A stretch of DNA of 5,845 nucleotides from Crocinitomicaceae bacterium. Its GTDB lineage: Bacteria; Bacteroidota; Bacteroidia; Flavobacteriales_D; Crocinitomicaceae. The number at the start of each line of letters is the position of its first letter. Positions within the stretch are counted from its first letter, which is position 1. Positions 1-5,845 of this stretch are shown here, piece by piece. The position numbers and the translations under genes are program-made. The stretch covers positions 1-5,845 of the forward strand of contig JAURHO010000104.1 of the NCBI GenBank assembly GCA_030833265.1, written 5' to 3'. The notes beneath the pieces are model-generated. The model saw nothing but the letters and a program-made list of their open reading frames with translations, made no database searches and was not told the origin of the DNA.

Positions 1-232
1 GCATGAGTCCAAAGCAAAGGAAAAATGTGATGATTCCAATGAGGAAATAGGTGAAAAGGTAGTCCTTGCGCTTCGTTTTAGCGTAGTATAAAAAACGAAT
101 GAGGATGGTCAAAAAGAACAAATTGATGCCCAGACGAATGAGCAATGCATAGAAGTCATTGCTGAACCATTGTATGGTATTCGGATCTAAAACTTTTTTA
201 AGGGGTAAGAATAATAGTAGGTCAATGATCAT
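1..232 (-). CDS. DUF4956 family membrane protein, N-terminal part (cut by left edge)
   Basis: The minus strand from base 232 reads 77 codons with no stop to the window edge. It begins MIIDLLLFLPLKKVLDPNTI and is very hydrophobic. A first membrane segment covers about residues 29-50, a basic turn (KTKRK, 52-56) follows, and a second segment covers about 59-77. The segment-loop-segment pattern, with RKDY before a TFFLCF-like helix, is what I know from DUF4956 proteins, which are often encoded beside VTC-domain proteins. ATG at 232 is the only start available, because an in-frame TAA lies five codons upstream. The start lies inside the end of the VTC gene (11-base overlap), which suggests translational coupling. 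No Shine-Dalgarno sequence is visible. The function of the family is not established. A role as membrane partner or channel for the VTC protein is inference. The rest of the gene lies beyond the window, so full length and topology cannot be judged. Confidence 0.75.
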   Translation of the reverse strand, partial: MIIDLLLFLPLKKVLDPNTIQWFSNDFYALLIRLGINLFFLTILIRFLYYAKTKRKDYLFTYFLIGIITFFLCFGLM

Positions 233-977
233 GGTTGATTTTATTTAAAAATAGTAGCTTTTTTTTGAAACGATTGAATTTAAGCACTTCCTCGCCATAG
301 ATTTCCACACTCCCGATGCAATACTTGGAAAGGCGGTAAGGTCTGATATGTTCTTTTTTCATGAGTTGATAAAACGGAGAGTTCCGATCGAGTTGCTCTT
401 GCTTGAGTTCTGCAATGACCAATTGATTGAAATTTCGCTGGACGTCTCCCATGTGAAAATGGATATTGAAGTCTAAGGTGAGTCTTTCTTTGGAGGTCTT
501 TGAAACCAGTGTGATTCTTTGAAAGGAATTCCACATGGTAGGTCTGAGATCTGTTTTGTCGGCAAGTTGACGCTTCAGAAAATCGCGTTCTTTTTCTTCA
601 GTAAGTTCATTGAAACTATCGGTCAAAATGCGACGTTTGTCAGTCCTTCCTTTTACTTTATGCTTGATTTCGAGAAAGTGTATATTTGATTCGACGTATT
701 TCCGAATCCGGACTTTATAACGATCTGCCCGGCCATTGTGGTGATCTCTAAAAAATGAGAATTTTTCGTCGTCAAAATATAAAGATTCATAATGAGGCAG
801 CATGGTTCCCTCAATCTTCAAAGCGCGGTAATCAGCTGCTAGAATCGGGATAAAGCGCAGTAAGTCGTCCTGTCTAAATGCAAATTTGGTATCAATGCGA
901 TTCATTAAATTCACATCGGCCATTTCGCGGAGGTCTATCGGGTCAAAGTGCTTAATTTCTGTTGCTATACTACTCAT
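222..977 (-). CDS. VTC-domain (tunnel-fold) polyphosphate polymerase-like protein
   Basis: This 251-residue protein fits the VTC family (triphosphate tunnel metalloenzyme fold), whose yeast member Vtc4 makes polyphosphate from ATP. The fold shows as alternating strands rich in inward-facing charged residues: NRIDTKF (26-32), YFDD (67-70), the basic run RADRYKVRIRKY (83-94), LEIKHK (102-107), KRR (114-116), RLTLDF (165-170), AELK (189-192) and the closing RLSKYCIG (215-222). Together these give the Arg/Lys lining that grips a triphosphate and the acidic residues (for example E103, D169, E190) that bind metal. No signal peptide or membrane helix is seen, so the protein should be cytoplasmic, perhaps docked on the membrane through the DUF4956 protein encoded next. 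The ATG at 977 has an AGAGAG run just upstream and a TATTTTTG -7-like element 10 bases ahead. Length matches stand-alone bacterial VTC proteins. Polymerase activity is by homology only. It could instead act on another phosphorylated substrate. Confidence 0.85.
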   Translation of the reverse strand: MSSIATEIKHFDPIDLREMADVNLMNRIDTKFAFRQDDLLRFIPILAADYRALKIEGTMLPHYESLYFDDEKFSFFRDHHNGRADRYKVRIRKYVESNIHFLEIKHKVKGRTDKRRILTDSFNELTEEKERDFLKRQLADKTDLRPTMWNSFQRITLVSKTSKERLTLDFNIHFHMGDVQRNFNQLVIAELKQEQLDRNSPFYQLMKKEHIRPYRLSKYCIGSVEIYGEEVLKFNRFKKKLLFLNKINHDH

Positions 978-987
978 CTCTCTTGGC

Positions 988-995
988 CAAAAATA
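988..995 (-). promoter_or_regulatory. Candidate -7 promoter element for the VTC-DUF4956 operon
   Basis: Read on the minus strand this is TATTTTTG, a full match to the Bacteroidota -7 consensus TAnnTTTG, ending 10 bases before the ATG at 977. No convincing -33 TTG is seen about 19 bases upstream. The site is short and the region AT-rich, so a chance match is possible, but it lies in the only non-coding sequence upstream of this operon. Confidence 0.4.
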
Positions 996-1016
996 ACAAA
1001 ATACTCGCTGTTTGCT

Positions 1017-1024
1017 TACATTTG
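1017..1024 (+). promoter_or_regulatory. Candidate -7 promoter element for purT
   Basis: TACATTTG matches the Bacteroidota -7 consensus TAnnTTTG exactly. It lies only four bases before the purT ATG at 1029, so transcription from it would begin at or very near the start codon and give a leaderless or nearly leaderless message. No -33 TTG lies at the usual distance: the nearest TTG (983-985) is about 31 bases upstream, which is too far. Confidence 0.4.
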
Positions 1025-1028
1025 TGTT

Positions 1029-2189
1029 ATGAAGTTCAAAATTCTACTCTTAGGTGCTGGCGAACTCGGTAAAGAGTTTGTGATAGCAGCACAACGATAT
1101 GGTCAGACCATTATTGCGGTTGATAGTTACCCTGGAGCACCCGCTATGCAGGTAGCTGATGCTTTTGAGGTCATCAATATGTTAGACGGCGCCGCACTCG
1201 ATAGGGTTGTAGCCAAGCACCAACCAAATATTATAGTCCCTGAAATTGAAGCCATTAGGACGGAACAATTTTATCAATATGAGGCACAAGGCATTCAAGT
1301 AGTTCCGAGTGCTAAAGCCGCAAATTACACCATGAATCGCAAAGCGATCCGAGATTTAGCCGCCAAAGATTTAGGTGTCCGGACTGCGCCTTATCAATAT
1401 GCGACCTCTTTGGAAGAATTGAAAGCAGGTGTTGCTTTTTGTGGCTTACCTTGTGTTGTAAAACCCTTGATGTCGAGCTCAGGTAAGGGACAATCAGTAA
1501 TTAAAACAGAAGCAGACATCGAGCGCGCTTGGCAGTACGCCATGGACGGGTCTCGTGGAGATTTAAAGGAAGTCATTGTAGAAGGATTTATCAATTTTGA
1601 TTACGAGATCACACTATTGACCGTAACTCAAAAAGATGGCCCTACTTTATTTTGCCCACCAATTGGCCATCGACAAGAACGCGGCGATTACCAAGAAAGT
1701 TGGCAGCCGATGCCCATGAATGCACAGCATTTAGCAGAGGCGCAAGAAATGGCAGCAAAGGTTACCGCAGCACTTGGTGGTGCAGGAATTTGGGGGGTTG
1801 AATTTTTCATCACTCAAGAAGGTGCTTATTTTTCAGAATTATCGCCAAGGCCACATGATACTGGTATGGTTACCCTCGCGGGAAGTCAAAATTTAAATGA
1901 GTTTGAGTTACATGCAAGAGCTGTTTTAGGTCTGCCAATCCCACAAATTGAACTCAAGCAAAATGCTGCTAGTGCCGTAGTTTTAGCTGACACCGAAAGC
2001 GAGGATGCCCCACATTTTTCGGGCTTAGACATCGTGCTGCAAGATCCAAAAGCTGAGGTTCGAATTTTTGGCAAACCCAATACGAGACCCTACCGCAGAA
2101 TGGCAGTGGCACTCGCCTTTGGTCAAGAACCTGTAGAAGTCATTACAGAACGCGCCAAAGCACATGCCGCCCAAATTAAACTTTCCTAG
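1029..2189 (+). CDS. purT: Formate-dependent phosphoribosylglycinamide formyltransferase 2
   Basis: PurT uses formate and ATP to formylate GAR, the third step of purine synthesis, in the cytoplasm, without the folate donor needed by PurN. From ATG 1029 the product is 386 residues, close to the 392 of E. coli PurT. The ATP-grasp order is clear: N-terminal nucleotide fold with LLLGAGELGKE (6-16), NMLDG (50-54) and the substrate-site motif VPEIEAI (70-76); ATP-grasp core with TMNRK (101-105), VVKPLMSSSGKGQS (143-156), VIVEGFINFDYEITLLTV (182-199), GHRQE (213-217) and YQESWQP (221-227); metal-binding GVEFF (256-260) and FSELSPRPHDTGMVTL (268-283); and C-terminal IFGKP (346-350) with R356-R357. 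All key residues look intact. An in-frame ATG at 948 would add 27 residues (starting MLNFCCY) with no counterpart in the family and would run into the VTC gene, so ATG 1029 before KFKILLLGAG was chosen. The M61 gene follows after 40 bases. Confidence 0.97.
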   Translation: MKFKILLLGAGELGKEFVIAAQRYGQTIIAVDSYPGAPAMQVADAFEVINMLDGAALDRVVAKHQPNIIVPEIEAIRTEQFYQYEAQGIQVVPSAKAANYTMNRKAIRDLAAKDLGVRTAPYQYATSLEELKAGVAFCGLPCVVKPLMSSSGKGQSVIKTEADIERAWQYAMDGSRGDLKEVIVEGFINFDYEITLLTVTQKDGPTLFCPPIGHRQERGDYQESWQPMPMNAQHLAEAQEMAAKVTAALGGAGIWGVEFFITQEGAYFSELSPRPHDTGMVTLAGSQNLNEFELHARAVLGLPIPQIELKQNAASAVVLADTESEDAPHFSGLDIVLQDPKAEVRIFGKPNTRPYRRMAVALAFGQEPVEVITERAKAHAAQIKLS

Positions 2190-2229
2190 TTCTGAGCGCT
2201 AATTAGCTTTTAATCTAATAGAAAAAAAC

Positions 2230-3996
2230 ATGAATAAAATCATTGCACTTTGCTTGTTCTTGCTTCCATTGCTTTCCCGTGCTATGGAGCTTACCTATCA
2301 TTTATCGATGCCTCAGCCTAATTCGCATTACTTCTCTGTCAAGATTGACGTAAAAGGGAATACCGCCAATACGCAAGAATTCAAATTACCTGTCTGGACG
2401 CCAGGTTCTTATTTAGTCCGTGAATTTTCTAAAAATTTAAACCAGGTCAAGGCAATTGATGCGACTAACAAAGAGTTAGTGGTCACTAAGAAAAGCAAGA
2501 ATGCTTGGGAAATTCAATGTGCAGGTCAAGAAAATTTCACTGTTTATTATGAGGTTTATGCTTTCGAACTTTCGGTTCGCACACCGTTTTTAGATAACAC
2601 TCATGGCTTTGTGGCAGGGGCAGGGGTTTTTATGTACACCGAAGCGACAAAAAATCAGCGTGGCTTCCTGAAAGTGTATCCGCATGCCAGCTTTAAAAAG
2701 GTGAGTACAGCCTTGCCAAGTGCTGATTTTAAAGCTGAATTAGGCTGCTTTAATTTCGTTTTTGAAGATTACGACCAATTGGTTGATTGTCCCATTGAGA
2801 TTGGCAATCAGGTAGAATTCGATTTTATGGCAGCGGGTCTAAGACATCGCGTTGTCATGTACGGAGAGGCCAATTATAATGTGGCACAACTCCAACAAGA
2901 CATGGCAAAAGTGGTCCAGGCGGCAACCGACGTATTTGGCAGCAATCCAAATAAAGACTATTTATTTATTGTTCACAATGTCAGCGATGGTCAAGGTGGT
3001 TTGGAGCACAAAAATAGTTGTGTACTTAGCGTGAGCAGATGGTCCTATGCAGGTTCGAATTATACCGGTTTTATCAATTTAGTAGCGCATGAGTATTTCC
3101 ATCTATGGAATGTCAAGCGCATTCGACCAATTGAGTTGGGCCCATTTAACTATGATCAAGAGTGTTACACTTCCTTGCTTTGGGTGATGGAAGGTATTAC
3201 TTCTTATTACGATGAGCTTTTACTCAAACGTGCAGGATTTTACACAAAAGAAGAATTTCTCAATAAGTTGCAATCGCAAATCAACTATGTGGAAGGCACA
3301 CCAGGTTCCAGAGTTCAGCCCGTTGCACACGCCAGTTTTGATGCTTGGATAAAGGCGTATCGACCAAATGAAAATTCTAGCAATACCACCATGACCTATT
3401 ATTCTAGAGGTGCTGTTTTAGGCGCTGTTCTTGATGCTTATTTGATTCAGAAATCGAATAAAAAACGCAGTTTAGATGGTTTCATGCAGTTGCTTTATAC
3501 CAAATATGCCCTAGAACTCAAGCGTGGTTTTACAGAAGTTGAATTTGAACTAGAACTGAGTAATTATTGTGGAGAAGATATGCATGCTTTCTTTACCAAT
3601 TATGTCAATGGAACACAAATCATTCCTTACCAAAAATACTTTGAGCCAATGGGGCTTATGATCAAAGACCAAACTAGTTCCCAAGCCAGTATTGGTGCCG
3701 TTTTTGAAGGGGAAGAAATCGTCAAAGTTAAATCTGTCAGACGCGGCAGTGCCGCCGAAGAGGCCGGTTTAAGTGTTGGTGATGAAATCCTTGTATGCGA
3801 CGGCTACCGCGTTTACAAAAGCATGTTGGAGGGTATGTTAAATAGTCTGTCACCCGGTGAATCCATGATGTTGACTGTTGCCAGAGATGAGAAAGTATTT
3901 CAGGTAAAGTTCATCATGAAGTCCTATACCAAACCACAATTTTCAATTCAAATCAAAGATGCCAATGCGCCGTTACTTACTTATTGGTTGCGTTAA
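2230..3996 (+). CDS. Secreted M61 family zinc metallopeptidase with PDZ domain
   Basis: This 588-residue protein belongs to the M61 (glycyl aminopeptidase) family. A short signal peptide is visible (basic MNK, hydrophobic IIALCLFLLPLL, SRA with cleavage likely near residue 18), so it should act in the periplasm or outside the cell. An N-terminal beta-rich M61 domain covers about 20-190 and includes VWTPGSYLVREF (55-66). The catalytic domain has GGLEH (256-260), the zinc motif HEYFH (287-291) followed by LWNVKRIRP, and E321 in WVMEGITSYY as the likely third zinc ligand. A PDZ domain spans about 485-565, with RGSAAEEAGLSVGDEIL (505-521) typical of the peptide-binding region. Length is usual for the family and no active-site residue appears lost. 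The natural substrate is unknown; the family removes N-terminal glycine or alanine or digests small peptides. The ATG follows an A-rich leader with no clear Shine-Dalgarno sequence. The gene may be read through from purT, and its 3' end overlaps the next gene. Confidence 0.95.
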   Translation: MNKIIALCLFLLPLLSRAMELTYHLSMPQPNSHYFSVKIDVKGNTANTQEFKLPVWTPGSYLVREFSKNLNQVKAIDATNKELVVTKKSKNAWEIQCAGQENFTVYYEVYAFELSVRTPFLDNTHGFVAGAGVFMYTEATKNQRGFLKVYPHASFKKVSTALPSADFKAELGCFNFVFEDYDQLVDCPIEIGNQVEFDFMAAGLRHRVVMYGEANYNVAQLQQDMAKVVQAATDVFGSNPNKDYLFIVHNVSDGQGGLEHKNSCVLSVSRWSYAGSNYTGFINLVAHEYFHLWNVKRIRPIELGPFNYDQECYTSLLWVMEGITSYYDELLLKRAGFYTKEEFLNKLQSQINYVEGTPGSRVQPVAHASFDAWIKAYRPNENSSNTTMTYYSRGAVLGAVLDAYLIQKSNKKRSLDGFMQLLYTKYALELKRGFTEVEFELELSNYCGEDMHAFFTNYVNGTQIIPYQKYFEPMGLMIKDQTSSQASIGAVFEGEEIVKVKSVRRGSAAEEAGLSVGDEILVCDGYRVYKSMLEGMLNSLSPGESMMLTVARDEKVFQVKFIMKSYTKPQFSIQIKDANAPLLTYWLR

Positions 3997-5239
3997 CCTA
4001 CTGGCTTTTGTTTCCGGAGCTCAGGTTTACAAAAACGTTCAGATTCCACCGCTTTCTGCAAAATATCCTTTCAACGAATGCGAACCTTCTATTGCAATTA
4101 ATCCGCTGAATCCGGATGAGGTTGCTGCAGGATCCGTATTGACTGGTTATCATTTTTCAACTAATGGTGGTGCCACCTGGCAAACTAAAAACTTGAAAAG
4201 CCCTTATGGCGTATACGGAGACCCAGTCTTACAATACGATGCATTGGGTAGGTTGTATTATTTTCACCTCAGTGACTACAAGAAAACAAGCCACCTTGAT
4301 CGCATTGTTTGTCAATATACCGATCAAATTGAGGGTAAGTTTAACAAAGGCTCATTTCCGGCGCCAAACGGGACAAAAGTCCAAGACAAGCACTGGATGG
4401 TGATCGACCCCAAAACGCAGGTTATTTACATGACCTGGACACAATTTGATGCCTATGACTCTGCCGACCCCAAAGACACCTCAATTATTGTATTCTCTAA
4501 ATCCCTAGACAGAGGTCAAAGTTGGACGTCTCCGATTCGCATCTCTAAATATGGAGGAGACTGCCTAGATGGCGACAACACGGTTGAAGGCGCAGTGCCA
4601 GCGCTCGGGGCAAACGGGGAAATCTTTGTTTGCTGGACTGGCCCTCGTGGCATCATGTTCCAATGTTCAAAAGACGGCGGACAAACCTGGCTGACTGAAG
4701 AGCGCAAGCTTTCTGATCATTTAGGAGGTTGGGATATCGACATTCCCGGTATCTATAGAGCAAATGGCTTACCTTTCTTGATGTCAGATCTCAGCGAGGG
4801 GCCAAGGCACGGCACCTTATACCTCAATTGGTGTGACCAACGCAATGGTGCCGCTGATACCGATGTCTGGCTCATGAGTTCAACAGATGGTGGTATTACT
4901 TGGTCTGAAGCCAAAAGAGTCAATCAAGACCCTGCAGGCAAGCAACAGTTCCTGACTTCCATGGCCATAGATCCGAAGAATGGCGACCTCCATTTTGTAT
5001 ATTATGACCGTCGCCGCTTCGCCAACAACCGAACCGATGTCGTATGGGCACACAGCCAAGATGGCGGGCAAACTTTCACTGAGAAAATCATATCCGAACA
5101 GCCATTTTTACCCGATAAACGCGTCTTTTTTGGTGATTATTTAGGTATTGCGGTTTATGACGGTCGGGTTCGTCCGATTTGGCCTAGAATGGATAATGGG
5201 CGCATTACCCTCTGGACTGCTTTGATCGAAACCAAATGA
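3959..5239 (+). CDS. Secreted Asp-box (BNR repeat) sialidase-like beta-propeller protein
   Basis: The protein (426 residues) has a signal peptide: basic MPMRR, hydrophobic YLLIGCVNLLAFV, then SGA with likely cleavage before Q22. Five Asp-boxes (S-x-D-x-G-x-T-W type) are visible: STNGGATW (67-74, Asn for Asp), SLDRGQSW (182-189), SKDGGQTW (237-244), STDGGITW (308-315) and SQDGGQTF (366-373, Phe for Trp). This marks a sialidase-type beta-propeller, often annotated as exo-alpha-sialidase. The N-terminal EPSIAINP (42-49) is common in this subgroup. I see no RIP motif before the first box and cannot assign the arginine triad or catalytic Tyr and Glu, so a sialidase reaction is not shown. A binding or scaffold role is equally possible. 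No T9SS-type C-terminal sorting domain follows: the chain ends soon after the last blade. ATG 3959 and in-frame ATG 3965 are both usable, overlapping the peptidase gene by 38 or 32 bases. The stop overlaps the ung start. Confidence 0.85.
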   Translation: MPMRRYLLIGCVNLLAFVSGAQVYKNVQIPPLSAKYPFNECEPSIAINPLNPDEVAAGSVLTGYHFSTNGGATWQTKNLKSPYGVYGDPVLQYDALGRLYYFHLSDYKKTSHLDRIVCQYTDQIEGKFNKGSFPAPNGTKVQDKHWMVIDPKTQVIYMTWTQFDAYDSADPKDTSIIVFSKSLDRGQSWTSPIRISKYGGDCLDGDNTVEGAVPALGANGEIFVCWTGPRGIMFQCSKDGGQTWLTEERKLSDHLGGWDIDIPGIYRANGLPFLMSDLSEGPRHGTLYLNWCDQRNGAADTDVWLMSSTDGGITWSEAKRVNQDPAGKQQFLTSMAIDPKNGDLHFVYYDRRRFANNRTDVVWAHSQDGGQTFTEKIISEQPFLPDKRVFFGDYLGIAVYDGRVRPIWPRMDNGRITLWTALIETK

Positions 5240-5845
5240 GTCAGATTCAAATAGAGGCTTCGTGGCGCGCTGTTTTGTCAAATGAATTTGAAAAGCCCTA
5301 TTTCTCTGAGCTCATTCAAAAAGTAAAAGCCGCCTATCAAGAAAAACCACAGCAAATTTTTCCGAAGGGCGCTCAAATTTTTAGAGCTTTTGATAGTTGT
5401 CCATTTGAGCAGGTTAAAGTTGTTATTTTAGGCCAAGACCCGTATCCAACAAGAGGTCATGCGCACGGCTTGTGTTTTTCGGTGGAGCCTAGCGTGAGGC
5501 CCTTACCGAAAAGCCTTAATAATATTTTTAAAGAGTTGCATGCTGATCTTGGCGTGCCCATTCCCAAAAATGGTAATTTATTTGGCTGGGCGCAGCAAGG
5601 AGTGCTCTTACTCAATAGTGTATTAACGGTTGAAGAAGGTTTGCCAGATAGCCATAAAAATTTTGGTTGGGAAACCTTTACGGATGAGGTCATTGCGCAA
5701 ATCAATAGGCATAAAAACAACGTGGTTTTTATTTTATTGGGAGCCAAAGCCGGACAAAAAGCGAGTTTCATAGACAACAGCAAACACTTGATTTTAAAAT
5801 CAGTGCATCCTTCGCCACTTTCGGCACACCGCGGTTTTTTTGGTT
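5236..5845 (+). CDS. ung: Uracil-DNA glycosylase, family 1 (3' end cut by window edge)
   Basis: Ung removes uracil from DNA as the first step of base-excision repair in the cytoplasm. The frame from ATG 5236 stays open for 203 codons to the window edge. Diagnostic motifs occur in order: GQDPYP (66-71) with catalytic Asp68, then GHAHGLCFSV (74-83) around the uracil pocket; PKSLNNIFKEL (91-101); GVLLLNSVLTV (122-132) with Asn127, which reads uracil; VVFILLGAKA (163-172); and HPSPLSAHRGFFG (191-203) with catalytic His191 and the DNA-intercalation loop. Family members run about 220-230 residues, so roughly 20 are missing beyond the edge. The motif-A position after PY is Pro, where E. coli has His. 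As far as I recall, Bacteroidota and actinobacterial enzymes share this variant, so it is not a defect. The start codon overlaps the stop of the propeller gene as ATGA (5236-5239), pointing to translational coupling. No separate promoter is visible. Confidence 0.96.
   Translation, partial: MSQIQIEASWRAVLSNEFEKPYFSELIQKVKAAYQEKPQQIFPKGAQIFRAFDSCPFEQVKVVILGQDPYPTRGHAHGLCFSVEPSVRPLPKSLNNIFKELHADLGVPIPKNGNLFGWAQQGVLLLNSVLTVEEGLPDSHKNFGWETFTDEVIAQINRHKNNVVFILLGAKAGQKASFIDNSKHLILKSVHPSPLSAHRGFFG

Noticed and set aside
280..534. An 84-codon minus-strand open frame inside the VTC gene.
   Set aside because: Same strand but another frame of a well-supported gene, with low-complexity basic content. It is a shadow frame.
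948..1028. A 27-codon N-terminal extension of purT from ATG 948.
   Set aside because: It overlaps the start of the divergent VTC gene, spans both promoter-like sites, and adds residues absent from PurT. The family alignment begins at ATG 1029.
2198..2207. Perfect palindrome GCTAATTAGC followed by TTTT between purT and the M61 gene, with TAGCTTTT (2204-2211) as a seven-of-eight -7 match.
   Set aside because: The palindrome is only 10 bases with no loop and few GC pairs, so it is not a credible terminator. The -7 match is imperfect and has no -33 partner. Both are likely chance.
3959..4024. Lipobox-like LIGC (residues 8-11) at the start of the propeller protein, suggesting a lipoprotein.
   Set aside because: The hydrophobic stretch before the Cys is too short and continues well past it. 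The normal signal peptidase I site after SGA fits better.
5431..5451. Pro instead of His after GQDPY in Ung motif A as a possible loss of activity.
   Set aside because: This variant is, as far as I recall, usual in Bacteroidota and Actinobacteria Ung, and Asp68, Asn127 and His191 are all present.
5457..5783. A 108-codon minus-strand open frame.
   Set aside because: It lies wholly inside ung, antisense to its conserved motifs, and its translation resembles no known family. It is a shadow frame.

Overview
The window looks like ordinary chromosomal DNA of a member of the Bacteroidota. The reasons are: moderate to low GC, start codons with A-rich leaders and little Shine-Dalgarno sequence, two sites matching the TAnnTTTG -7 element of that phylum in the one divergent intergenic region, and a gene set common there (VTC-domain protein with DUF4956, M61 peptidase with a PDZ domain, Asp-box propeller protein). 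Nothing allows a genus-level call. No RNA gene, CRISPR array, insertion sequence or phage gene was seen, and coding sequence covers nearly the whole window.

Left part, minus strand (1-977): a two-gene operon runs off the left edge. The upstream gene encodes a 251-residue VTC/triphosphate-tunnel-metalloenzyme protein, the fold of the yeast polyphosphate polymerase catalytic domain. It overlaps by 11 bases the start of a DUF4956-type multi-pass membrane protein, of which 77 residues are visible. By analogy with yeast VTC, where a soluble tunnel domain works with a membrane part, the pair may make or handle polyphosphate at the inner membrane. This is inference.

Middle (978-1028): a 51-base divergent region carries one -7-like element for each direction.

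Right part, plus strand (1029-5845): purT (formate-dependent GAR transformylase) is followed after 40 bases by a secreted M61 glycyl-aminopeptidase-like protease with a PDZ domain. Its 3' end overlaps the start of a secreted Asp-box (BNR, sialidase-like) beta-propeller protein by 32-38 bases. That gene overlaps the start of ung (family 1 uracil-DNA glycosylase) by four bases (ATGA). The ung gene is cut by the right edge just after its HPSPLSAHRGFFG motif. The close packing suggests that the last three genes, and perhaps purT, are co-transcribed, although their functions (purine synthesis, exported protein turnover, an exported propeller, DNA repair) form no obvious pathway.

I found no clear evidence of a wholly new system. 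The VTC-DUF4956 pair is the part most worth following up.
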